A DNA stretch of 13,009 bases, taken from an uncultured Oscillospiraceae bacterium (GTDB lineage Bacteria > Bacillota > Clostridia > Oscillospirales > Oscillospiraceae). The number at the start of each line of letters is the position of its first letter. The stretch's first letter is position 1. Shown here in pieces: positions 1-7,309 of this stretch. The notes below the pieces were generated by a model. The model searched no databases. It was not told the origin of the DNA and saw only the letters and a program-made list of their open reading frames with translations. Location of the stretch: NCBI GenBank assembly GCA_934515035.1, contig CAKSXP010000027.1:1-13009 (forward strand), in the 5' to 3' direction. Made by a program: the position numbers and the translations under genes.

Positions 1-241
1 GACAGAGCGCCGACCTGACGCGGGATACCGTCTGTGTGGACGGCGTTCCCATCACGCCGCCGGAGCGCAGGATATATGCATATACGTTATGCGTTGCGTC
101 GCGGTGCTTTTCCCGCGTTTCCCGAAGCCGGGCCAGAGCCTCCGCCTCGTCGGCGACGGGCCAGACCCGGCCGATAAAACGGGACTTTTTCTCGATATAT
201 TCGACCTCGCCGAAGCCGGCGGGGGTAAGGTAGCTGTCCAT
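1..241 (-). CDS. YigZ/IMPACT-family protein, N-terminal part (runs off the left edge)
   Basis: An open frame of 80 codons starts at the ATG at 241-239, preceded by GGGAGG seven bases upstream, and reaches the window edge without a stop. Residues 15-56 carry the N-terminal hallmarks of the UPF0029/IMPACT fold: YIEKKSRFIGRV near residues 15-26 and DATHNVYAY at 48-56. These proteins are small (about 210 residues), cytosolic, and related to the eukaryotic Gcn2 regulator IMPACT; their bacterial role is not settled. It starts 19 nt after the hflX stop, so it is the third gene of that operon. Oddity: the next family motif, SDDGEPxGTAG, should follow within a few residues of YAYIL, but the frame reads VMGTPSTQTVSRV instead. 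This may be a frameshift, a sequence-end artefact or real divergence. Family call is fairly firm, intactness is not. Confidence 0.66.
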   Translation of the reverse strand, partial: MDSYLTPAGFGEVEYIEKKSRFIGRVWPVADEAEALARLRETREKHRDATHNVYAYILRSGGVMGTPSTQTVSRVRSALC

Positions 242-260
242 GGCCGGAACCTCCCGATGC

Positions 261-1520
261 TCAGTCTGTCTGTATCCACTCGCGGACCCTGCCCATGAGT
301 TCGGGCTTCACCAGGGCCTGTATCACAACGCCGTCGGCGGCGTATTCCGTTAAAAGCACGGCCGCTTCGCGGTGAAGAAGGTCGAGAACGCCCGAGCGGT
401 CATAGGGGACCTTGAGCTTGAGCGTGCGCTTGCCCTCGGCGAGCTTGCCGCGCACGGCGGCGATGAGCTCCTCGGTGCCCTCGCCGGTGCGCGCGGAGAC
501 GCAGACGCCGTTTCTGTCGTGCGGCAGCTCGCCGGAATAGGCGTCGCATTTGTTGTATACTCTGATGCAGGGCGTTTTTTCCGCGCCGAGCTGGATGATG
601 AGCGAATCGACGACCTCGGCCTGTTCCTCCCAGTCGGGGCTGGAAAGGTCGATCACATGCAGCAGCACGTCGGCATAGCTCAGCTCCTCCAGCGTCGCCT
701 TGAAGGCCTCGACCAGCTGGGTCGGCAGCTTGCGTATGAAGCCGACGGTGTCCGACAGCAGCGCCTCCTGCGCGTCGTCGATCTTAAGGCGGCGCGTGGT
801 CGTGTCCAGCGTGTCGAAAAGCCGGTCGTTCGCCGGGATGTCCGAACCGGTCAGCCGGTTGAGCAGCGTTGACTTTCCGGCGTTCGTATATCCGACAAGG
901 GCGATGACGGGCACGGCATTTTTCTCGCGCCGGCGGCGCTGGGTGCTTCTGACTTTGCGCACGGCGGCAAGCTCCTCGCGCAGCTTCTGTATTTTGCGGC
1001 GGATATGGCGGCGGTCGGTCTCGAGCTGGGTCTCGCCGGGGCCGCGCGTTCCGATCGGGCTGGAGCCGCCGGAGGCGGTCTGGCGCACGAGGTGGGTCCA
1101 CATGCCCGTCAGGCGCGGCAGCAGGTATTCATACTGCGCCAGCTCGACCTGGAGCTGGCCCTCGCGCGTCCGCGCGCGCTGCGCGAAGATATCCAGGATG
1201 AGGCCCGAGCGGTCGAGCACCTTGACGCCCAGATCCTCCGAGAGCGCGCGCATCTGGGACGGCGAGAGCTCGTTGTCGAAAACCGCCAGAGAGCAGTCGT
1301 TTGCCGCTATCAGTTCCTTTATCTCGTGCACCTTGCCGTCGCCGACGAAGGAGCGGGGGTCGGGCGTCGCCCTGTTCTGGAGCACGACGGCGACCGCTTC
1401 GCCCCCGGCGGTGTCCACCAGCGCGGCAAGCTCGTCAAGGCTTGCGTCCGTGGAACGCTCGCGTTCGTCCATGCTCGCGGCGGAGAGCCCCGCGAGCACG
1501 GCGCGTTCTTTTTTTATCAC
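261..1520 (-). CDS. hflX: Ribosome-associated GTPase HflX
   Basis: HflX is a translation-factor-class GTPase that binds the 50S subunit and splits or rescues stalled 70S ribosomes under stress. The 419-residue product has the usual layout: an N-terminal HflX domain (about 1-190) with the Gly-rich linker GGSSPIGTRGPGETQLETDR near 151-170, a basic helical stretch (171-200), then the G domain. Visible G motifs are G1 GYTNAGKST (210-218), the switch I threonines in DTLDTTTRRL, G3 DTVG (257-260), G4 NKCD (323-326) and G5 SARTG (342-346). All nucleotide-binding residues look intact and the length is normal. The start is GTG at 1520-1518. It is the only usable start after an in-frame TGA, the stop of the upstream reductase gene 21 nt earlier, and it has no good ribosome binding site of its own, so translation is probably coupled. 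Second gene of a minus-strand operon. Confidence 0.96.
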   Translation of the reverse strand: MIKKERAVLAGLSAASMDERERSTDASLDELAALVDTAGGEAVAVVLQNRATPDPRSFVGDGKVHEIKELIAANDCSLAVFDNELSPSQMRALSEDLGVKVLDRSGLILDIFAQRARTREGQLQVELAQYEYLLPRLTGMWTHLVRQTASGGSSPIGTRGPGETQLETDRRHIRRKIQKLREELAAVRKVRSTQRRRREKNAVPVIALVGYTNAGKSTLLNRLTGSDIPANDRLFDTLDTTTRRLKIDDAQEALLSDTVGFIRKLPTQLVEAFKATLEELSYADVLLHVIDLSSPDWEEQAEVVDSLIIQLGAEKTPCIRVYNKCDAYSGELPHDRNGVCVSARTGEGTEELIAAVRGKLAEGKRTLKLKVPYDRSGVLDLLHREAAVLLTEYAADGVVIQALVKPELMGRVREWIQTD

Positions 1521-1541
1521 AGTGTTGTCAGTTATGGCGTA

Positions 1542-2051
1542 TCAGTCCTTCTTGAGCGCACGCACGATCTGTCCGATGTACATGCGGTGATAATCGTTGT
1601 TTTTATAGTGTCCGGAGATCGAAGGGTCTGTAAAGCACGCGGGGTCCATATCGCCGGCGTACATTTTGCGGCAGACGAGCACCAGCTCCGCCTCCGCAAA
1701 ATACGGCGCGCCGCTGTCGTCGTAAAGGACGGTGAAGCCGCATTCGGCGATCTTGTCGGTGTCGCGCCCGCTTTTGGAGCCGCAGAGGTCCAGCTCCCTG
1801 CGGTATTCGCCGCCGGGGAAGAAGGAAAGCGTGTAATACTCGCTTTTTTCCATCAGGCCGAAGGTGAAGCGCTGCGGACGGATGAAGCAGAAGGCGGCGT
1901 TTTTGCCCCAGAGCGCGCCGAGTCCGCCCCAGCTCGCGGTCATCGTGTTGCACGAATTTTTGTCCCCCGCGGTTATCAGCATCCAGCGCCGGCCGATGAG
2001 GTCAAAGACATTTTCCGTCAGATTATCCGGTGATACTGCGGTAAAACTCAT
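1542..2051 (-). CDS. Flavin reductase-like (FMN-binding split-barrel) protein
   Basis: The product is about 169 residues, MSFTAVSPDNL to IVRALKKD. It resembles the flavin reductase/flavoredoxin split-barrel family, which binds FMN and moves electrons or reduces flavins in the cytosol. Supporting segments are NxxTASWGGLG near residue 35-45, the central hydrophobic strands with FCFIRPQRFT, EKSEYYTLSFF, and a C-terminal strand ending in HRMYIGQIV, where a histidine-tyrosine pattern is common in this family. A longer start at 2060 exists, but there AAAGG touches the ATG directly; the ATG at 2051 has GAAAGGA eight bases upstream and is preferred. It is the first gene of the operon with hflX and the yigZ-like gene. 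Its physiological partner cannot be read from the sequence; the operon link to HflX is probably loose. Confidence 0.82.
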   Translation of the reverse strand: MSFTAVSPDNLTENVFDLIGRRWMLITAGDKNSCNTMTASWGGLGALWGKNAAFCFIRPQRFTFGLMEKSEYYTLSFFPGGEYRRELDLCGSKSGRDTDKIAECGFTVLYDDSGAPYFAEAELVLVCRKMYAGDMDPACFTDPSISGHYKNNDYHRMYIGQIVRALKKD

Positions 2052-2076
2052 TGCAGACATCCTTTCATGATCGGTG

Positions 2077-2100
2077 ATTATATTATATATTATATGTCAA
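2077..2100 (-). promoter_or_regulatory. Possible promoter of the flavin reductase-hflX operon
   Basis: On the minus strand a perfect TTGACA (2100-2095) is followed by an AT run that contains TATAAT three times (2094-2089, 2087-2082, 2082-2077). None sits at the ideal 17-bp spacing; the best gives 12. It is the only promoter-like sequence in front of the operon, so it is listed with low confidence. Confidence 0.35.
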
Positions 2101-2128
2101 GCGGCGCGGTTATATGGCGCAAAAGAAC

Positions 2129-2157
2129 TTGACATAACATATAATACGGGCTAAAAT
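2129..2157 (+). promoter_or_regulatory. Promoter of rny
   Basis: TTGACA (2129-2134), a 17-bp spacer and TAAAAT (2152-2157) form a near-consensus SigA promoter pointing at rny. The predicted leader is roughly 180 nt. It contains no riboswitch I recognise, only a small GTTATT/AATAAC inverted repeat at 2265-2286. Confidence 0.72.
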
Positions 2158-2344
2158 AGTTCGGATAGTTATTTTCGGCTCATCTGGGGAGAGGGGCCGG
2201 AAGATTATGTAATAATGACACGACTGGGGCGCGGCTTTGCCCGCCTTTCAAAACGGCCAGAGACGTTATTATATCAATTGAATAACAACCGGGATAAAAA
2301 CCCACCTTTAAAATTCAAAAGGAATGGAGGTGTGTTTACTTACT

Positions 2345-3895
2345 ATGCCTAATATACCGCTTTGGCTTTGCATCCTGATCGCGCTTGCTTTCGGCGCGGC
2401 CGGTATAGTGCTTGGGCACCGGGCAAAGGTCAAGAACTCCGAGGGCAAGATCTATGACGCGGAGGAAGAAGCCAAAAGAATCATAAACGAATCCATCAAA
2501 AGCGCGGAGAGCAAAAAACGCGAAGCTCTCCTTGAGGCAAAGGAAGAAATACACAAAAACAGGACCGAGTACGAGCGAGAGGTCAAGGAACGCCGTACCG
2601 AACTCACAAAGCAGGAACGCAGACTTCAGCAGAAGGAAGAAAACCTCGACAGAAAAACGGACACGCTGGAGAAAAAGACCGAGACCCTCAACCGCAAGAT
2701 AGCCGAGGCCGAGGCGCATCAGGAAGAGATCAAGGTCATCAAGAAAAGCCAGCTTGAAATGCTGGAAAAGATCTCGGGATACAGCGTTGAGGAGGCCAAA
2801 AACTACCTCATCTCCAATCTCGAGAGCGAAGTTACCCACGAAATGGCCGTCAAGGTCAAGGAAATCGAGACCCAGTACAAGGAAGAGGCCGAACAGCACG
2901 CGAGGGAGATCATTTCCATCGCGATACAGCGCTGCGCCGCCGATCATGCTAGCGAGATAACAGTCTCCGTCGTTCCGCTCCCCAATGACGAGATGAAGGG
3001 CCGCATAATCGGACGCGAGGGACGCAACATCCGCTCGATCGAGACCCTGACGGGCTGTGACCTCATCATAGACGACACGCCGGAGGCGATAACCGTTTCG
3101 AGCTTCGATCCCGTCAGACGCGAGGTCGCGAGACTTGCGCTGGAAAAGCTCATCGCCGACGGACGCATCCACCCCGCCCGCATCGAGGAGATGGTCGCAA
3201 AGGCCCAGAAGGAGGTCAACGCCACCATCAAGGCCGAGGGCGAGCGCGCCGCTTTTGAAACGAATATCCACGGCCTGCATCCGGAGCTTATCAAGCTGCT
3301 GGGCCGCCAGAAATACAGAACCAGCTACGGCCAGAACGTTCTGAGCCACTCGATAGAGGTCGCCCAGATATCCGGCCTGCTTGCCGCCGAGCTCGGCGTT
3401 GATATAACCACCGCCAAGCGCGCCGGCCTGCTGCACGACATCGGCAAGTCCATCGACCACGAGGTCGAGGGCAGCCACGTCAGCATCGGCGTCGATATCG
3501 CCCGCAAGTATAAGGAGAGCGACGAGGTCATCCATGCCATCGCCGCCCACCACGGCGACGTTGAGCCCCAGACGATCATCGCCTGCATCGTTCAGGCGGC
3601 GGACGCCATCTCTGCCGCCCGTCCCGGCGCACGCCGCGAAAACCTCGAAAACTACGTCAAGCGTCTTGAAAAGCTCGAGGAAGTCACTAGGAGCTTCCCC
3701 GGCATCGCCGGCTGCTATGCGATACAGGCGGGCCGCGAGATCCGCGTCATGGTCAAGCCCGAAGAGGTGTCCGAGGACCAGATGGTGCTGCTCGCCCGCG
3801 ACATCGCAAAGAAGATCGAGAGCGAGCTGACCTATCCGGGCCAGATAAAGGTACACGTACTGCGCGAGACAAAGGCGATAGAATACGCGAAATAA
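2345..3895 (+). CDS. rny: Ribonuclease Y
   Basis: RNase Y is the membrane-bound endoribonuclease that starts bulk mRNA decay in many Firmicutes. The 516-residue product has all family parts in order: an N-terminal membrane segment (about residues 5-25), a long charged coiled coil (about 30-190), a KH domain with [12 protein letters not shown] near 219-230, and an HD hydrolase domain with LLHDIGKS, in which the metal-binding His-Asp pair is about residues 364-365, and the later AAHHGD motif. Length matches the usual 510-525. A start at 2324 would add seven residues, but its AAGGA abuts the ATG. The strong GGAGGTG at 2326-2332 lies within that extension and serves the ATG at 2345, though its spacing of about 12 is long. 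It has its own promoter and is closed by a strong terminator, so it is probably monocistronic. Confidence 0.96.
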   Translation: MPNIPLWLCILIALAFGAAGIVLGHRAKVKNSEGKIYDAEEEAKRIINESIKSAESKKREALLEAKEEIHKNRTEYEREVKERRTELTKQERRLQQKEENLDRKTDTLEKKTETLNRKIAEAEAHQEEIKVIKKSQLEMLEKISGYSVEEAKNYLISNLESEVTHEMAVKVKEIETQYKEEAEQHAREIISIAIQRCAADHASEITVSVVPLPNDEMKGRIIGREGRNIRSIETLTGCDLIIDDTPEAITVSSFDPVRREVARLALEKLIADGRIHPARIEEMVAKAQKEVNATIKAEGERAAFETNIHGLHPELIKLLGRQKYRTSYGQNVLSHSIEVAQISGLLAAELGVDITTAKRAGLLHDIGKSIDHEVEGSHVSIGVDIARKYKESDEVIHAIAAHHGDVEPQTIIACIVQAADAISAARPGARRENLENYVKRLEKLEEVTRSFPGIAGCYAIQAGREIRVMVKPEEVSEDQMVLLARDIAKKIESELTYPGQIKVHVLRETKAIEYAK

Positions 3896-3910
3896 CGCTA
3901 TACTGTTTTA

Positions 3911-3936
3911 ACGGCAGCCGAAAGGCTGCCGTTTTT
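3911..3936 (+). terminator. Rho-independent terminator of rny
   Basis: A perfect 9-bp stem, ACGGCAGCC (3911-3919) with GGCTGCCGT (3924-3932), is closed by the stable GAAA loop and followed by a T run, 16 nt after the rny stop. Confidence 0.95.
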
Positions 3937-3965
3937 CTTACCCGCCCGGGGCCGGGGCTTCCGCG

Positions 3966-3994
3966 TTGACTTTTCCCGGCGCGTGAAATATAAT
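3966..3994 (+). promoter_or_regulatory. Promoter of the LRR protein gene
   Basis: TTGACT (3966-3971), a 17-bp spacer and a perfect TATAAT (3989-3994) lie just after the rny terminator. The leader is about 95 nt and holds a strong hairpin at 4036-4058 (CCCGCGGGAG, loop TAAG, CTCCGCGGG, one bulged base). Confidence 0.82.
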
Positions 3995-4096
3995 GAAGCC
4001 TGTCGAAAAGGCCCGAAGGAGCTTTTTCGGCTGTGCCCGCGGGAGTAAGCTCCGCGGGGGCGATGTACGGATATTGAAAAAAGGAGAAATATATAA

Positions 4097-6079
4097 ATGC
4101 ACGGCAACGGCGGCGACGCAAAGAAAAGAATACTGATAATGACCGGCGCGGCGGCGCTTGCGCTCGTCGTTCTGATCCTCTGCGCTGTGGGGATACGTTC
4201 CTGCTCGCGGGGCAATAAATACGACAAATACTTTGAGCAGGCTTCCGCCGCCTGCGACACGGGCGACTGGGAAAACGCGAAGGAGCTGCTGCTGCGAGCA
4301 CTGGAATATGACAGAACGGAGGAGGCCTATCTGCTTCTGTCCAACGTCTATGCCTACGGTATGGACGATATCGATTCCGCGCTCGAAACGCTCTATATAG
4401 GCTATTCTCTGCTGGGCGGCGAAAAGCTCTCCGCGCGCATTGAGGAGCTCAAGGCGGCCAAGCGCGGCGAGGCGGAGGCCGAGGACAGCGTTACAATCGC
4501 GGGAAACGACTATGCGCTGGACCTGACGGCGCTCTCGCTCTCCGGACAGGAGCTGACCGACAGCGACATCGAGGTGCTTTCGCGGTTCGAGCGGCTGGAC
4601 GGACTGACGCTTTCGAACAACAGGATAACCTCCGTCGCGGCGCTCAGCTCGCTGAATACGCTCGTGACGCTCGACCTTTCGAACAACGAGATATCGAACC
4701 TCAACCCGCTTAAGACGCTTTCCAACCTCAGAACGCTGTATCTCGACGGCAACCCGATCGAGAATTTCACCCCGCTGTATTCGATGACCGGCCTGCGCAC
4801 TCTCAGCATCAGGGACATCGAGCTGACCGAAAGTGAGCTGGAGGAGCTGAAGAAGGCGCTGCCCGACTGCGACATATTCTGCGACGACACCATCGAGGAG
4901 GTCGAGGAGATAACGCTTGGCGGCGTGACGTTCAGAAGCGACGTCGAGGAGCTGGACCTCAGCGGTCTCGGAATAACGGATATAACGGAGCTGGCAAAGT
5001 GCGAACAGCTCAAAAAGCTCGACCTGCGCGACAACAGCATAAGCTCGCTGACTCCGCTCGCGGGCCTGACCGGGCTGGAATGGCTCTGCGTCTGGAACAA
5101 CAGGGTGTCCGACCTCAGCCCGCTCGCAGGTCTGACAGGGCTGTATTATCTCGACCTGGACGACAACTCCGTGACCTCGATATCCGCGCTGAGCGGACTG
5201 ACGGGACTGAAAGAGCTGTGGCTGGACGGCAACAGCATAGCGGATCTCAGCCCGCTGAAAAAGCTCAGCCGTCTCGAGCGGCTCGGCCTCGGCAGCACCG
5301 GGATCGGGGACGACGGCCTGAAAAATCTTGAAAGCCTTGCCTGCCTCACGGAGCTGAAGCTGACGGGCAACGACGCGCTGACCGGAAACGCCGTCGATGC
5401 GCTGCGCGAAAAGCTGACGGGCTGCACGATAACGACCAGTGAGCTTCTGTATACGGTCACGTTCGGCGGCACGGAGTATAAGTCCGACGCGGCGAGCATC
5501 ACGGCCAAGGGCGCTTCGGTCACCTCCATAAAGGGGCTTGAGAAGTTCACGAAGCTGACGTATCTCGAACTGTCCAACAACAGCATTTCGGATATTTCCG
5601 CGCTCAAGGGGCTTTCGTCTCTGGAATACTTTGCCGCGGACTTCAACAGCATCGTCGATATCTCCGCCCTGTCGGGGCACACCGCGCTCAAAACACTGCA
5701 CCTGATGGGCAACAGCATCAGCGGACTTTCGGCGCTGTCCGGCTGCACGGGCCTGACCGAGCTGAAGCTCAGCCAGAATTATGGCCTTGGCGATGTGTCC
5801 GCGCTCAAGGGGCTGACGGGACTGAAAACGCTCGCGCTCGATTACTGCGGGCTGAGCGATATAACGGCGCTGAGCGGGCTGACGGGCCTGAAAGAGCTCA
5901 ATCTGGAGGGCAACAGCATAAGCGACGTTACGGCGCTCTTCTCCCTGACGGGGCTGGAGAGCCTGCGCCTTATCAACAACGATCTTACGCCGGAGCAGAT
6001 AGAGGCGCTGAAGCAGGCGCTGCCGGATTGCAGGATCGAAGCCGACGAGTTTCCCGAACAGACGGCGCCCGCGGACTGA
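4097..6079 (+). CDS. Membrane-anchored leucine-rich-repeat protein with TPR-like segment
   Basis: The 660-residue product begins with a short basic stretch and one hydrophobic segment (about 14-33) that looks like an uncleaved signal anchor; there is no lipobox and no LPXTG or other C-terminal sorting signal, so the repeats are predicted outside the membrane. Residues 41-105 look like a pair of TPR-type helices (KYFEQASAACDTGDWENAKE, then EEAYLLLSNVYAYG). The rest is internalin-type 22-residue LRRs (for example LKELWLDGNSIADLSPL) in three modules, about 132-260, 272-447 and 454-648. Each module opens with a VTxxGxxY-like strand, and each closes with a helix and a cysteine-containing cap (ALPDCDI, KLTGCTI, ALPDCRI). 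Such proteins usually bind proteins or polysaccharides; no ligand can be named. Start has AAAGGAG ten bases upstream. Transcribed alone from its own promoter. Confidence 0.88.
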   Translation: MHGNGGDAKKRILIMTGAAALALVVLILCAVGIRSCSRGNKYDKYFEQASAACDTGDWENAKELLLRALEYDRTEEAYLLLSNVYAYGMDDIDSALETLYIGYSLLGGEKLSARIEELKAAKRGEAEAEDSVTIAGNDYALDLTALSLSGQELTDSDIEVLSRFERLDGLTLSNNRITSVAALSSLNTLVTLDLSNNEISNLNPLKTLSNLRTLYLDGNPIENFTPLYSMTGLRTLSIRDIELTESELEELKKALPDCDIFCDDTIEEVEEITLGGVTFRSDVEELDLSGLGITDITELAKCEQLKKLDLRDNSISSLTPLAGLTGLEWLCVWNNRVSDLSPLAGLTGLYYLDLDDNSVTSISALSGLTGLKELWLDGNSIADLSPLKKLSRLERLGLGSTGIGDDGLKNLESLACLTELKLTGNDALTGNAVDALREKLTGCTITTSELLYTVTFGGTEYKSDAASITAKGASVTSIKGLEKFTKLTYLELSNNSISDISALKGLSSLEYFAADFNSIVDISALSGHTALKTLHLMGNSISGLSALSGCTGLTELKLSQNYGLGDVSALKGLTGLKTLALDYCGLSDITALSGLTGLKELNLEGNSISDVTALFSLTGLESLRLINNDLTPEQIEALKQALPDCRIEADEFPEQTAPAD

Positions 6080-6123
6080 CCTGACCGGTTCGGCGAAAGC
6101 GCTGCGCGTGCGATCGTACCGCG

Positions 6124-6160
6124 CGCCCATGGCTCCCTTTACACAAGGGAGCCATGGGCG
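6124..6160. repeat. Perfect 16-bp inverted repeat with 5-nt loop
   Basis: Arms 6124-6139 and 6145-6160 pair without mismatch around the loop TACAC; the core is CCATGGCTCCCTT. It lies 44 nt after the LRR stop and may terminate that transcript, but no T run follows on either strand. The shape also fits a dispersed palindromic repeat. Confidence 0.75.
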
Positions 6161-6215
6161 TTCATATGTTTATAATAAATTATTTACAAAAAAGACTTCA
6201 TTTTTTGCGGATGTG

Positions 6216-6224
6216 TGTTATAAT
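6216..6224 (+). promoter_or_regulatory. Extended -10 promoter of hpf
   Basis: TGTTATAAT gives a perfect extended -10 (TG, one base, TATAAT) about 58 nt before the hpf start. The -35 is weak (TTCATT at 6197-6202, 16-bp spacer), which is typical when an extended -10 is present. Confidence 0.65.
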
Positions 6225-6281
6225 ATTCACAACAGCAAAAACCAGAGCGAAATCCAAAATCAGCACGAAGGAGCGATAGAA

Positions 6282-6836
6282 ATGAAAATCACCTACATCG
6301 AAAAAAAGCTGCAAGTCTCCGACGAGCTCAAAGCCTATGCCGAAAAAAAGATCAGCAAGATGGACAAGTTCTTCCGCAACGAGACGGACGCGACCGTGAC
6401 CTTCAGCACCGAGCGCGGACGCTACAGAGCAGAGGTAACGCTCCACAACAACGGCATGTATTACAGGGTCAGCGAGCTTACAAGCGATATGGCGGCTTCC
6501 ATCGACTCCGCATGCGCAGCCATTGAGAGACAGATCCGCAAGAACAAGACCCGCCTTGAGAAGCGCCTGCGCGACGGCGCCTTTGACAGGAGCGTCCCGG
6601 CCGAGGTGCTCACGCCCGAGCCGGAAGCGGAGGACGAGGAATTCAAGATCGTCAGGACCAAGCGGTTTGCGCTCAAGCCCATGACGCCGGAGGAGGCCAT
6701 CCTCCAGATGAACCTGCTGGAGCATGAGTTTTTCGTGTTCCGCAACATTGACGACGATGAGGCGTTCTCGGTCGTTTACCGCAGAAGAGACGGGGATTAC
6801 GGCATCATCAGCGAGGATGACGTTAACGCGGACTGA
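6282..6836 (+). CDS. hpf: Long-form ribosome hibernation promoting factor
   Basis: HPF binds the decoding centre of idle ribosomes; the long form also dimerises them into inactive 100S particles in stationary phase. The 184-residue product has the N-terminal S30AE domain (about 1-100, MKITYIEKKLQVSDELKAYA, with the AxxxIDSACAAIERQIRKNK helix), an acidic linker (about 103-125) and the C-terminal dimerisation domain (about 126-184; KRFALKPMTPEEAILQMNLL, then HEFFVFRN and the DGDYGIIS strand). Length is normal for the long type. The ATG at 6282 has AAGGAG eight bases upstream; an in-frame start at 6108 would run through the palindrome and promoter and is not credible. It is a single-gene unit, closed by a strong hairpin at 6870. 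Confidence 0.96.
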   Translation: MKITYIEKKLQVSDELKAYAEKKISKMDKFFRNETDATVTFSTERGRYRAEVTLHNNGMYYRVSELTSDMAASIDSACAAIERQIRKNKTRLEKRLRDGAFDRSVPAEVLTPEPEAEDEEFKIVRTKRFALKPMTPEEAILQMNLLEHEFFVFRNIDDDEAFSVVYRRRDGDYGIISEDDVNAD

Positions 6837-6869
6837 ACCGGATATTAATATAAATACAGGCATGATCGC

Positions 6870-6899
6870 GGAGGCGCTTCGTTAAGAAGCGCCTCCTTT
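6870..6899 (+). terminator. Terminator after hpf (copy 1 of a duplicated hairpin)
   Basis: An 11-bp perfect stem (6870-6880 with 6886-6896), loop GTTAA, is followed by a short TTTG TT tail, 33 nt after the hpf stop. The T run is short, but the same 27-base hairpin recurs at 8776-8802 with a longer T run. Confidence 0.8.
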
Positions 6900-6986
6900 G
6901 TTCCGGTTTGCGGCGATATCGGACAGATCCGCGCGGCTCCGGACGTCCGGATGAAAAGATAGCGGTCGAAATTTTGAAATTGCCCA

Positions 6987-7015
6987 TTGACGAACCGGAA
7001 GAGACGTGTTAGGGT
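6987..7015 (+). promoter_or_regulatory. Promoter of the glycine riboswitch transcript
   Basis: TTGACG (6987-6992), a 17-bp spacer and TAGGGT (7010-7015) with TG one base upstream (TGTTAGGGT) place transcription start just before the first aptamer. The -10 is weak by itself. Nothing else is seen between the hpf terminator and this site. Confidence 0.5.
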
Positions 7016-7042
7016 ATACACAGTTTAATAACGGCAAAAGAA

Positions 7043-7204
7043 GTTCTCAGGAAAACGGCGTATGCCTGCCGAAGGAGTAATACTCTCAGGCGTTCGGGGT
7101 TTCGGACAGAGACTGGGAACGGATGCGGCTCTGGAGAATCTCGAAAAAGAGTACCGAAGGTGCAAGGCGGTTTCCCGCCGAATCTCTCAGGTAAAAGGAC
7201 AGAG
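7043..7204 (+). ncRNA. Tandem glycine riboswitch (two aptamers)
   Basis: Two glycine aptamers sit in tandem ahead of the symporter gene. Aptamer 1 is about 7043-7114, with CCGAAGGAGTAA, CTCTCAGGC and GGACAGAG. Aptamer 2 is about 7129-7204, closed by CTCTG/CAGAG, with CCGAAGGTGCAAGG and CTCTCAGGTAAAAGGACAG. These conserved cores match the glycine riboswitch family, which senses glycine in the nascent transcript. The linker between them is about 14 nt. In aptamer 1 the segment between CAGG and GGACAGAG is 13 nt instead of the 5 nt of aptamer 2 and could form a small extra hairpin. The expression platform is the terminator at 7262-7294. Confidence 0.94.
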
Positions 7205-7261
7205 TGTGAGAACGGGTCAACCGCGTGCAGTTTGGTATTATGTGCGCGTCTGTTTCTCCGG

Positions 7262-7294
7262 AGCGGCTGAAAAGAATCGGCCGTTTCTTTTTTT
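7262..7294 (+). terminator. Riboswitch-controlled intrinsic terminator
   Basis: AGCGGCTG (7262-7269) pairs with CGGCCGTT (7278-7285) through two G-U pairs, and TTCTTTTTTT follows. It lies between the second aptamer and the ribosome binding site, so read-through is likely decided by glycine binding. This fits transcriptional control; the direction (on with glycine is usual for this class) is inferred. Confidence 0.78.
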
Positions 7295-7309
7295 ATGGAG
7301 GAGAAAAAG

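Noticed and set aside
2336..3856. A 506-codon open frame on the minus strand opposite rny
   Set aside because: It is the antisense shadow of a GC-rich gene with strong codon bias; the plus strand encodes an unmistakable RNase Y.
3938..6130. A 730-codon open frame on the minus strand opposite the LRR gene
   Set aside because: It mirrors the repetitive LRR codons, is rich in Arg, Gln and Ala without domain logic, has no ribosome binding site, and crosses the promoter, leader and palindrome.
6108..6281. An upstream extension of hpf from an ATG at 6108
   Set aside because: It would translate the palindrome and the extended -10 promoter; AAGGAG sits correctly before the ATG at 6282, and the family N terminus begins there.
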